Positions 43,902-51,917 of a stretch of 64,000 nucleotides of DNA are shown here, one piece after another; positions within the stretch are counted from its first letter, which is position 1, and each line of letters opens with the position of its first letter. The position numbers and the translations under genes are program-made. The stretch is from Nitrospirota bacterium (GTDB lineage Bacteria > Nitrospirota > Thermodesulfovibrionia > Thermodesulfovibrionales > Dissulfurispiraceae), in assembly GCA_021792185.1 (NCBI GenBank), contig JAJYVD010000001.1, forward strand, positions 97,189-161,188. Reading direction: 5' to 3'. The notes under the pieces were generated by a model. The model did not search any database and was not told where the DNA came from. It saw only the letters and a list, made by a program, of their open reading frames with translations.

Positions 43902-45696
43902 GGGATAGTCCTTGCCTTTTATATAAATTCCAGTAATATCCTTTTCTATTTAACAACTCTGAATGCGTCCCTTCTTCCGCTATCTTGCCGTTATCGAGCA
44001 TAACGATCTTGTCTGCATTTTTCACAGTGGATAGACGGTGCGCCACTACTATAACAGTAAGGTTTTCAGAAATATTCCCTATAGCTTCCTGCACCTGGCT
44101 TTCGGAGATATTGTCCAGAGAGCTTGTGGCCTCATCAAGTATCAATATTTCGGGCTTTCTCAGAATGGCCCTCGCAAGCGCGATCCTTTGCTGCTGCCCA
44201 CCCGACAGCTTCATCCCTCGTTCACCGACAATTGTATTATACCCTTCCGGAAAACTCTGAACAAAATCATGGACATGCGCTATTGTAGCAGCATTTATTA
44301 TGTTTTTCATTGAATATTTTTCAGAACCAAAGGATATGTTATCGGCAATGGTAGAATGAAAAATGAAAGTATCCTGACTGACAAAACCAATCTTTTCTAG
44401 CCATGTCTCTATTTTATAATCTCTCAAATCGACTCCATCAAGTTCTACAGAGCCTGTCGATGGGGAAAACAATCCAAGGACCAAGTTAATAATGGTCGTT
44501 TTACCCACACCTGATGGGCCGACGATGGCAGTCAGCTTTCCTTTTTCAATAGTCACATTAATGTTTCTCAATAAATTATCTCTGCCCATATAAAAAAAAG
44601 AAACATCTTTAAAATCAATCGATCTATATAATGACTTAAACTCTTTAAGATTATCTTTTTGAACATTTGAGGCTTCTGTCGTATCATTCAAAGTATTAAA
44701 GCATATCTGTGCATTCGGCAATGCATCCATTATAATCATATGCAATTTGCTAAATTGGGAAACATTGGGCAATAACCTTTGAAGAGCGACTACATAGATC
44801 CCAAAGGTGGGAATCTGGCTTACGAAGCCATGGGGATAGTTCTCTTTCAAAATTAAAGCCATGGCTGCCGCAGTGCTGAACATGAACAATTCTAAAGCAT
44901 TTTCTGGAACAACAAGCAGCGTTGATGATTTAACGTAAAGCTTTCGATACCTTTCATTCAACGCGTTGAAATGAGCCAGCCATTTCTTCTTAGCACAGAA
45001 AACTGCAATCTGTTTTACCCCATTAAGGAACTCATTAGTTATAACTTGTTTTAAAACGAGGTTTTCCCTCTTCTCCTTGCCGATCGGATAAGATACACGC
45101 TTTGATAGAAGATTTGTAATTCCATAAAAGATTAAAACAAAAACAAAGATAAGGAGAGTCATCTTAACACTGATAGACAGCAATATTATAGTAAAGCAGA
45201 TAATATTAAAGGATTTCGTTGTCAGTTTTGGTAAAAGTATTAATAGATCTCTAACCTTTTCCGGAGCGGTATGAACATTATAGATCAGTTCACCTTGTTT
45301 GTTGTCCAAAAAGAATTGGTACGGCGCACTGGCATATCTCTCGAAGATGCGGTTCTTCATATCATAGACGACTTTTGCTCCGCTATATCCCGTCAGAAAT
45401 TCCAGGAACACAGAAGCAGCATTTTTGAGCATAATCGCCAGGATCATAAAAAAACTTGCTGCTATAACTTTATCATCAAAAGGAATCAGATTAACAATAT
45501 TTTGCATTAATGATAATATACGCCCCTGTTCTTGTAATTGGTTTATATTAAGTAATGTATTGAGGAGAGGAAACAATGCAGCTATACTTATACCGGACAA
45601 AATCCCAACCATTAAACTTAATATCGTTACTGGTATATACAAGTGCAGATACGGTTTTATTAAATAGAGCAGTAATTTGTACTTATTGTTGCTCAT
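43885..45696 (-). CDS. ABC transporter half-size exporter (MsbA/PglK-like flippase)
   Basis: A 603-residue fused permease-ATPase. About six helices lie in residues 15-340. The ATPase has Walker A GPSGVGKTT at 393-401, the Q-loop FVSQDTF, signature LSGGQQQRIALARA and Walker B ILILDEATSSLD. This is the exporter type used for lipid A (MsbA) and for lipid-linked oligosaccharides (PglK). Inside a glycan cluster the second is more likely. The ATG overlaps a very short upstream reading frame by ATGA. An IS3 remnant starts about 100 bases upstream, so its expression may have been disturbed. Confidence 0.88.
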   Translation of the reverse strand: MSNNKYKLLLYLIKPYLHLYIPVTILSLMVGILSGISIAALFPLLNTLLNINQLQEQGRILSLMQNIVNLIPFDDKVIAASFFMILAIMLKNAASVFLEFLTGYSGAKVVYDMKNRIFERYASAPYQFFLDNKQGELIYNVHTAPEKVRDLLILLPKLTTKSFNIICFTIILLSISVKMTLLIFVFVLIFYGITNLLSKRVSYPIGKEKRENLVLKQVITNEFLNGVKQIAVFCAKKKWLAHFNALNERYRKLYVKSSTLLVVPENALELFMFSTAAAMALILKENYPHGFVSQIPTFGIYVVALQRLLPNVSQFSKLHMIIMDALPNAQICFNTLNDTTEASNVQKDNLKEFKSLYRSIDFKDVSFFYMGRDNLLRNINVTIEKGKLTAIVGPSGVGKTTIINLVLGLFSPSTGSVELDGVDLRDYKIETWLEKIGFVSQDTFIFHSTIADNISFGSEKYSMKNIINAATIAHVHDFVQSFPEGYNTIVGERGMKLSGGQQQRIALARAILRKPEILILDEATSSLDNISESQVQEAIGNISENLTVIVVAHRLSTVKNADKIVMLDNGKIAEEGTHSELLNRKGYYWNLYKRQGLSHEREA

Positions 45697-45749
45697 AGGT
45701 AACGCTCAAACGAATTTACTTTACTGCATTCCTGTTTTTTATCAATCAT
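45693..45749 (-). other. 18-codon open frame coupled to the ABC exporter gene (doubtful)
   Basis: An ATG at 45749 opens an 18-codon frame that ends in a TGA overlapping the exporter start (ATGA, 45696-45693). The ATG itself overlaps a TGA that closes another frame reading out of the IS flank (HPRSVLLRIRIWKIIR, ending at 45746). The product starts MIDKKQECSK and has no Shine-Dalgarno sequence. It might be a leader, the stub of a deleted gene, or chance. Confidence 0.25.
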
Positions 45750-45801
45750 CTAATTATTTTCCATATTCTTATTCGCAAAAGAACTGACCTCGGATGTCAA
45801 T

Positions 45802-45813
45802 AGTGGACACCAA
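45802..45813 (+). repeat. IS3 left terminal inverted repeat core
   Basis: AGTGGACACCAA at the left end of the element is the exact reverse complement of bases 47018-47029. Pairing extends imperfectly outward to about 45795. Confidence 0.75.
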
Positions 45814-45818
45814 TTGAC

Positions 45819-46672
45819 TCATGCCGCAATCCTCGTTTGATAAAACTTTTTCTCATAAGCAACCGGGGATAAATACTCAAGCCGTGCCTGTCTCCTCTGC
45901 CGATTGTAAAAGACTTCTATGTATTCGCTAATATCCCGCATTGCCTCCTTTCTGCTTCCGTATTTCCTATGGTGGACAAGTTCCTGCTTAAGAGTCCCCC
46001 AGAAACTTTCCATAGGGGCATTGTCATAACAATTGCCTTTTCTACTCATTGATGCCGTCATTCCGAATTGCTCAAGCAGTTTTCTGTATTGAAGCGCACA
46101 ATACTGACTCCCGCGATCTGAGTGGTGTATCAGCCCCTTTGCAGGTCTCTTTGCCGCCATCGCCCTGAACAATGATTCGCTGACAAGGTTTTTTGTTATC
46201 CTCTCTCCCATCGCATAACCGACTATCTCACCGTTGAAAATGTCCTTATGCCCGGCAAGATATAGCCATCCTTCTTCCGTAGGTATATATGTTATGTCCG
46301 TTACCCATACCTTATTCGGAGCTTCTGCCTTGAATTCTTGGTTCAATATATTTTCTGCTACAGGCAGCTTATGATCAGAGTCGGTTATTTCTTTGTCTGT
46401 TTGCAATAAAGCCCTTGCTCTCTCTTTATCCGCTTTATACGGCATATGCCAACATATGTGCCGCCCTCTGCCAACTCCTTCTGAAGCTTCTCTGCTCCAT
46501 ATACCCCTCTGGTTCGCTTATGTATAGCTTTTACCTCTACTGTCAGCCGGGCTTCTTCTTGTTCCCGCTTTGAAGGCTTCCTGTTAAGCCATGTGTAATA
46601 TCCGCTCTCTGATATTTTTAAATACCTGCATAATTCAGGCACTGAATACTTGAGCCGCAGTTCCTTTATCAT
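45819..46672 (-). pseudogene. IS3-family transposase orfB (DDE integrase), frameshifted
   Basis: The first part (46672-46385) begins MIKELRLKYSVPELCRYL and has the HTH_21-type region through CKQTKK. The second part (45819 up to about 46400) carries the DDE catalytic residues: WVTDITYIP, HHSDRGSQY and NAPMESFWGTLKQE. The parts are in different frames. Compared with the family pattern CKQTKKFKATT, about ten bases appear to be missing after CKQTKK near 46388-46395, which shifts the frame. The gene should not make an active integrase. Confidence 0.85.
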
Positions 46673-46982
46673 CGCGCACCTCGCTGCGACTCCTTCGCAA
46701 AGTACGCTGCCGCTTTTTTTAATATGTCACGCTCCATCCTTGTTTCTGCCAGTTCTTTTTTGAGCCTGTAGTTTTCCATCTCTACCTCTGTCAGCGGTCT
46801 CTGGTTTTTCCCTACCTCTCCCATCTTCCCTGCCTATATGCTTTGACCCAGTTGCTTAAGGTTGTCGAAGCCAAAGTTAAACGCTTGGCCGCCTCATGCG
46901 CCGATAACCCTTCCTCTACTACCTGCTTTACTGCCTCTTGCCGAAATTCCTTCGTGTACCTTCCATACGGTAACCTTTCCAT
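46669..46982 (-). pseudogene. IS3-family transposase orfA, frameshifted
   Basis: From the ATG at 46982 the frame reads MERLPYGRYTKEFRQEAVKQ with a helix-turn-helix (LSAHEAAKRL...LSNWVKAY), then stops at TAG (46814-46812). Adding one A in the GGGAAG run near 46826-46830 restores the family sequence QGKMGEVGKNQRPLTE and a coiled ERDILKKAAAYFAKES end, with the stop at 46669 overlapping the orfB ATG. A single-base loss has therefore inactivated it. Confidence 0.82.
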
Positions 46983-47017
46983 TCTGACACCTCCGTTAAG
47001 TTATTTTACCTCAACTC

Positions 47018-47029
47018 TTGGTGTCCACT
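47018..47029 (-). repeat. IS3 right terminal inverted repeat core
   Basis: The 12 bases are the exact reverse complement of the left core at 45802-45813. Pairing extends imperfectly to about 47036. Confidence 0.75.
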
Positions 47030-47140
47030 TTTTCTATCCTACCTCACAGTGGCTTAAGCCCATGGTCGCAAGGGTGCCGGTAAATTTCTGAATGGTATAA
47101 TGAAAATATGGTGGTGAATTTATTGGAAACCATCATGCAA

Positions 47141-47488
47141 TCAACATCCAGACTCTTGACCAACTCCCGCACAACCAACCTCCAACACTTTCCCGCTGGG
47201 CCTTCCGCCTAAATGCTTAATGATCCATCCCGCTCTGTATTCAGCGCAGGCGTCCTTTCCTATTAGATACCCTTCATCTGGGGCTCCGTCTCGAACTCCG
47301 GCGTACGTGCCGGAATACATTGCATCCAAGTCATCCCGATCTGCCTGGGGGTTAATATACACCAAGCCACATCTCTTGCAGATGACATTTCTTACTTCCA
47401 CACCCGGCTTGCAATATTTATCGTTATAATGCGAGTTCAATATTACGTAGTCATCAGCACCACATAAATTACATTTTACATAGTTCAT
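47141..47488 (-). pseudogene. Truncated zinc-ribbon SAM methyltransferase
   Basis: A 115-residue frame with two cysteine pairs (CNLC near 6-9 and CKRC near 37-40), the GLVYINPQ segment and the start of the SAM motif KVLEVGCAG near 99-107. There the family similarity breaks off and the frame ends within eight codons. The rest of the SAM domain (more than 100 residues expected) is absent. The IS3 element begins about 105 bases further on. Insertion or deletion linked to that element probably removed the 3' part. Bases 47037-47140 between them hold no recognisable coding sequence. Confidence 0.78.
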
Positions 47489-47533
47489 GAAATTTTCCTC
47501 CCTCCCCAGTTAATATCTCCCATTACTGCTCCT

Positions 47534-48568
47534 TCAGGCAAAATAAGTGTCTGATATGGGCTCATTTCTTTTCAAGTCCCTCAAGAGTCTCTTGCCGACC
47601 ACATGATCAATCCGGTTCGCAGGAAGGCCCTTTCCCGACACGAGCGGAATAAGCATGTCGTCGCTGATAATCGTGCCTGCGGGGATATCCTCTTTAGCGT
47701 GCAACGACCGTCTGAGGTGCTTCTTCGAAAATTCCTCGCAGTTCCGGCAACTCTTTTCTTCGGATCCCCGCATTTTCTCAAGGCGTCTGACCGCATCAAC
47801 AAGGAGGCGCAAGTCCTCCGGGTCGGCAGAGAGGGGATGATCTCCAAAATTCTGGGTCTTATCAAGGGTAAAATGTTTCTCGATGATACCGGCACCCAAA
47901 GCCACTGCCGCAATGCAGGCAAGAATGCCTATCGTATGATCGGAGTAGCCCACCGAAAGCTGATAGCGGGCTCTCAAAAATGGGATCGAGAGCAGGTTAG
48001 CCTGCTCATCGGGAGTCGGATAGGATGATACACAGTGGAGCAACGATACCTGGCCGGGTGCGAAGATCCCCACCGCCTCATCGATCTCCTCAACCGTCGC
48101 CTGCCCCGTCGAAAGCAAAACCGGCTTGCCCTTTGATGCTACATGCCGGAGAAGCTGCAGATTGATCATGTCCGCAGAGGCAATCTTGAAGGCCGGAACC
48201 AAAGGGTCAAGGAAATCGACCGTACTATTATCAAAGGGGGTAGAAAGAAAAACCACATTGTTTTTTCGCGCATGCTCGGCCAGTTCGATGATCTGCGCCT
48301 CGCTGAATTCAAGGTCATTAAACCTGTCGAACTGCGTGGTGTATCCGAGCTGCCGTGCCCGCGGAAAGGCGGGGATATCCCGGGTAAAGAACCGTTCTGT
48401 CACAAAGGTCTGGAACTTTACGGCATCAACGCCTGCCTCTGCGGCTCGCTCTATCATCTCCTTCGCGAGCGCATGGTTCCCGTTGTGGTTGCCGCCGATT
48501 TCGGCAATGATGACCACCCGGTCCCCATGGGGTTGTATACTACTGAGCTGTGGTGCTGGCCTTTCCAC
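47534..48568 (-). CDS. neuB: NeuB-family nonulosonic acid (sialic/legionaminic-type) synthase
   Basis: A 344-residue protein of normal NeuB length. The TIM-barrel part has IIAEIGGNHNGNHALAKEMI near 20-39, AGVDAVKFQTF, KIASADMINLQLL, LLSTGQATVEEI, YSDHT and IEKHFTLDK. The C-terminal SAF antifreeze-like domain begins near RRSLHAKEDIPAGT. It condenses phosphoenolpyruvate with an N-acetyl-mannosamine-type sugar to a nine-carbon acid. Whether the product is sialate, legionaminate or another is not resolved. The region is clearly richer in G+C than the genes left of the IS3 remnant. Confidence 0.9.
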   Translation of the reverse strand: MERPAPQLSSIQPHGDRVVIIAEIGGNHNGNHALAKEMIERAAEAGVDAVKFQTFVTERFFTRDIPAFPRARQLGYTTQFDRFNDLEFSEAQIIELAEHARKNNVVFLSTPFDNSTVDFLDPLVPAFKIASADMINLQLLRHVASKGKPVLLSTGQATVEEIDEAVGIFAPGQVSLLHCVSSYPTPDEQANLLSIPFLRARYQLSVGYSDHTIGILACIAAVALGAGIIEKHFTLDKTQNFGDHPLSADPEDLRLLVDAVRRLEKMRGSEEKSCRNCEEFSKKHLRRSLHAKEDIPAGTIISDDMLIPLVSGKGLPANRIDHVVGKRLLRDLKRNEPISDTYFA

Positions 48569-48571
48569 GCG

Positions 48572-49552
48572 TTATTTCCACCGGTAGCTGATCGGTGAAA
48601 AACACTCCCGGCAGGAAGATATTTTTTCGTGTTCCAGTCCTTTGATGCACTTTCTACCGAATGTTATCCGGGGACCATGCCATATATCTTTTATGGACGC
48701 CATCGAACAGTCGCCGACAATATACTTGCCGTCCCAGTCAACACAACACATAAGCGCCTTGCCTGCTGCGGTAACCGTCAATCTTCTCCATGGATGAGGA
48801 CAGTAAGATCTTCCTAAAGATTTTTTGTCGTCAACACCCTTGCTCTCCTGTTTCACCCGATTGGAATAATCTATAGAGACAAGTACATCGACTTTATCTC
48901 TCCATTGATTCTTAAATGTCTCGAATTCATGAATATTTTCTTTCATCTTGACGAACTGAAGCCGTATCATGGGTTTTTTCCGTCTCAATTCTCCCCGGTA
49001 ACGCACGAGAAATTCTATATTTCTCCTGACCGTCTCGTAATCGCTCCCGATCCTTATTGCCTCATAGGTCTCTTTGGTTGCTCCATCAACCGAGATAATA
49101 ATAAGGTCTATACCGGCCTCGACAAGACCCTTTGCCTTCTCCTCGGTCAGCAGCAAGCCGTTGGTATTGAACATTACATCCATTATTCCCCTCGTCTTCG
49201 CGGTCTCTACCATATCGATCAATTTCGGATGCATGAGCGCTTCTCCGCGTCCGCTCAGCTTTAAGGATGAAACCCCGATATCAGAGCATTCCTCTATGAT
49301 TTTTTTTGCCAGCCCAAACTCGATTATCCCCTTTTCCATTTTGTAATCAGCATCGCCATGAGGACACATTGTGCATCTGAGATTACAGGCACTTGCAGTC
49401 TCAATATCGACATGAGTAGGAACGCGCGTCAAGAACGAGGTCTTCCCGAGCAGATTCCATTTCAAACGGTAAGCGGCATACTTCGGATTTACCCCAACCG
49501 CTTTGAGTTTGTTGACCGTTGACCTGAAGAATCCTATTTCATGATAAGGCAT
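48572..49552 (-). CDS. Radical SAM/SPASM enzyme
   Basis: A 326-residue protein with a 45-residue N-terminal extension, the radical SAM cysteines at 56, 60 and 63 (ACNLRCTMC), SGRGEALMHPK (GGE-type motif) near 98-108, and C-terminal cysteines in YCPHPWRR, MCCVDWDG and CRECF. Cluster and C-terminal pattern fit a SPASM protein. It lies between the NeuB-type synthase (3 bases) and the SpsF-type cytidylyltransferase (7 bases), so the nonulosonate or its precursor may be its substrate. Confidence 0.87.
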   Translation of the reverse strand: MPYHEIGFFRSTVNKLKAVGVNPKYAAYRLKWNLLGKTSFLTRVPTHVDIETASACNLRCTMCPHGDADYKMEKGIIEFGLAKKIIEECSDIGVSSLKLSGRGEALMHPKLIDMVETAKTRGIMDVMFNTNGLLLTEEKAKGLVEAGIDLIIISVDGATKETYEAIRIGSDYETVRRNIEFLVRYRGELRRKKPMIRLQFVKMKENIHEFETFKNQWRDKVDVLVSIDYSNRVKQESKGVDDKKSLGRSYCPHPWRRLTVTAAGKALMCCVDWDGKYIVGDCSMASIKDIWHGPRITFGRKCIKGLEHEKISSCRECFSPISYRWK

Positions 49553-49559
49553 AATTTTA

Positions 49560-50414
49560 TCACCATTCCAAATTCCTAAGCACTTTTTCGAATTCGTTTC
49601 GTGATATAACCTCTCCCATACGATTCTTCACGATGACCTTGCCGTCTCTTCTCCTATAAACAGTCATGACCGGCATGTCTTCAAGCCCAGCCACATAAGT
49701 ATTAACCTGCTTTTCTTCTGAAAAGCGATTGATATTCGCCACTTCCGGATTGTCGTCCAGGTAACGGAAAACCTTCCTCAAATCTACCGGCACATGCGGA
49801 GTATAAAAAATGTCGTATAACGTACTGATAAGTTTGTAATCGTCTTCGGTATCGAGAGTCAACCGGAATTCAGGCCTTGAGAATTCGTCATCCACCTCTA
49901 TCCCCCGCATTTTAAATAAATGTGGATATTCATACATAACTTTTGAAATAGCAGGACCCCGATAGCGTTCATGAACCGTCCGCAAGGCGTTTAAGGAGAT
50001 GATTTCGCTGCCTATGCCTTTGCCAAGCGGAGTCGTAGCGTAGAGCAGGTCTTCTCCCTTATAGTTGTTCAGCAACACATTCACGATCTCAAAACTAAAA
50101 AGCGGCTTGTCGCACCCGCATCGAACAATAATATCAGCCCCCTCTCTTTCGGCAATTGCTATATACCGCTCCACCACATCCTCTTCCGAACCGGCGTAGA
50201 ACGGAACATACAGCTGCTCGGCCTCCTCTATAAGAGGATGATTATTTGAATTCTTCGAAGTGCCCAAAACAATCGCCTGCACTTTGGGACACTGCCGCAT
50301 CCGTTCTACATGATGAAAAAAGACCGTTTTGCCTGCAAGCGGCATCAGCACCTTTCCCGGCAGACGCGATGACGCCATTCTCCCGTGAATCACTGCAATT
50401 ATCTTAGGCGTCAC
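49560..50414 (-). CDS. SpsF-type cytidylyltransferase
   Basis: A 284-residue nucleotidyltransferase of the SpsF/NeuA superfamily: IAVIHGRMASSRLPGKVLMP near 5-24 is the CTP-binding loop, then LGTSKNSNNHP, VVERY and RCGCDKPL near 98-105. SpsF-like proteins activate acidic or amino sugars with CMP and often accompany NeuB-type synthases. The last 40 residues form an extra basic domain (VYRRRDGKVIVKNRMGE). It is a reasonable candidate for activating the NeuB product. Confidence 0.83.
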   Translation of the reverse strand: MTPKIIAVIHGRMASSRLPGKVLMPLAGKTVFFHHVERMRQCPKVQAIVLGTSKNSNNHPLIEEAEQLYVPFYAGSEEDVVERYIAIAEREGADIIVRCGCDKPLFSFEIVNVLLNNYKGEDLLYATTPLGKGIGSEIISLNALRTVHERYRGPAISKVMYEYPHLFKMRGIEVDDEFSRPEFRLTLDTEDDYKLISTLYDIFYTPHVPVDLRKVFRYLDDNPEVANINRFSEEKQVNTYVAGLEDMPVMTVYRRRDGKVIVKNRMGEVISRNEFEKVLRNLEW

Positions 50415-50423
50415 GCAGCTCCC

Positions 50424-51917
50424 TCATGTCTTCTTCCGCATTTCACGATATCTGTAATAACAGTATTTAAAAAGAGCGAATAAATACCTGTCTATGGGCA
50501 AACCAAAATAAAGCTCGTGGTTCCTGATCCTTGCGATATCCATAAAAAAGGCATTAATTCTCCTCGCCAATGAGTTATTGATCTGATGGGGTCTTAGCCA
50601 AAAGCCCGATTCAAGGTTCTGATAAAAACTGATCTTCGAAGAAAGCCTGTAGTTCTTCTGCCATTTTCTCTTGGCGTCGGCATATGTAAATTGTTTAATA
50701 TAATCCCCATCGCTCCATTCCTCGAGGCTCGAAGGCTGGCTGATTTCTCCTCTTTTCAACAAATCCTCGCAGAGTTCACTTCTCGGATACGGCCTATATG
50801 TGTGAACGCCGCATGTTGTCCGTGGCATCTTGCGTATCTCGTTAATGAGTTTTACCGTCTCAAAAATATCTTCAGGTCTCTCCCCCGGCATGTCAATAAT
50901 AAATGAGCACCTTGAGACAATCCCGTGATCTGCGCTTTTTCTGACAGCATTGAGAGACTGCTGTGGAGTAATGCCCTTTTTAATCATATCCAGGGTTTTC
51001 TGCGATCCGGATTCAATGCCGAAATTAAGCTCATTAAGGCCGCTCTTCACCAATAGTTCAAGACACTCGCTATTTACCTTGTTTTCTGTAAAGTAATCTA
51101 CACGGCACTCGGCGTCCCATGTAATGCCGAGCCTTTCATCTATGAGCCTTCTTGCAATCGCCTTGATCCAGTCTATGTTTACAAACAGATTATCGTCGAT
51201 TATTTTCAAGTGATTAATGCCATGCCTGCTTACAATTATTTTGATTTCGTCTACGACTTTGTCGGAGCTCTTATGTCGGTAGCGGCGATTCCCCGTTACC
51301 ACATTGATGCAAAATGAACATCGGCCGGGACAGCCCCGACTTGCCTGATAAGGGAGCCAACGGACATTTCGGGGATCATATTCAAGAAATTTATCAGGAA
51401 GAAAGGAATTAATATAGAGTTCAATATTGGAAACAAGCGAATAGTCCGGACAGGGGAGGTTTTCCATATCGAGTTTGTTATGCCCGGTGATTATTTTATC
51501 TTTATCGCCGGTTCGATGCCCGTGCGTCCGATAATATTTAGCGAGCCGGACTATGGCCTCGTCTCCTTCATCAACAACAACCTTATCTACCAGATGGCTC
51601 TGAGCCATTTGTTCGGGGAAAAGGGTTGCATGCCAGCCTCCCCACACTATAGGGATATCGAAGTTTTCTTTAATAGTACTCGCTATTTTTACGGCATTCG
51701 GAATCTCCGGTGTCAAAACACTCATGCCGACAAAAAGGGCATCCGTGCATTCCTGCAATATGCCGGGGAGATAGTTATTTTCGGTAGGACAGGTAAAAAT
51801 TCTCACTTCATGCCCGGCTGCCTTCAGCGCTGTGCCTATCTGTATAAGATTAAGCGGAGGATAGATATTCAATGATAGCGTGTTCTTAGGCTGTATTAAA
51901 ATTATCCTGTCTTTCAT
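50424..51917 (-). CDS. B12-binding-domain radical SAM enzyme
   Basis: A 497-residue protein with cobalamin-type N-terminal motifs (IVWGGWHATLFPEQ near 90-103, VVDEGDEAIV near 114-123) and radical SAM cysteines at 196, 200 and 203 (GCPGRCSFC). Following motifs include IIDDNLFVN, NFGIESGSQKTLDMIKKG and SFIIDMPGERPED. Its stop lies six bases before the SpsF-type gene. Cobalamin-dependent C-methylation of an amino or nonulosonic sugar is a possible role; the sequence does not prove it. Confidence 0.88.
   Translation of the reverse strand: MKDRIILIQPKNTLSLNIYPPLNLIQIGTALKAAGHEVRIFTCPTENNYLPGILQECTDALFVGMSVLTPEIPNAVKIASTIKENFDIPIVWGGWHATLFPEQMAQSHLVDKVVVDEGDEAIVRLAKYYRTHGHRTGDKDKIITGHNKLDMENLPCPDYSLVSNIELYINSFLPDKFLEYDPRNVRWLPYQASRGCPGRCSFCINVVTGNRRYRHKSSDKVVDEIKIIVSRHGINHLKIIDDNLFVNIDWIKAIARRLIDERLGITWDAECRVDYFTENKVNSECLELLVKSGLNELNFGIESGSQKTLDMIKKGITPQQSLNAVRKSADHGIVSRCSFIIDMPGERPEDIFETVKLINEIRKMPRTTCGVHTYRPYPRSELCEDLLKRGEISQPSSLEEWSDGDYIKQFTYADAKRKWQKNYRLSSKISFYQNLESGFWLRPHQINNSLARRINAFFMDIARIRNHELYFGLPIDRYLFALFKYCYYRYREMRKKT

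Larger units (their letters stand above)
45795..47036 (-). mobile_element. Degenerate IS3-family insertion sequence (about 1.24 kb)
   Basis: The element is bounded by inverted repeats sharing AGTGGACACCAA (45802-45813) and its reverse complement (47018-47029). About 17 bp pair imperfectly at each end. It encodes the two usual frames, orfA and orfB, with a 4-base overlap, but both are frameshifted. Flanks show no clear direct repeat, so the insertion is old or its edges were rearranged. It separates the AT-rich exporter block from the GC-richer NeuB block. Confidence 0.85.

Noticed and set aside
45693-45749. Similarity of the 18-residue frame (SFERYL) to the ACR3 arsenite transporter N terminus
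   Set aside because: Six residues are too few, and no arsenic genes lie nearby.
45792-47039. Target-site duplication around the IS3 element
   Set aside because: The bases next to the two ends (GGA and TCC) are not direct repeats.
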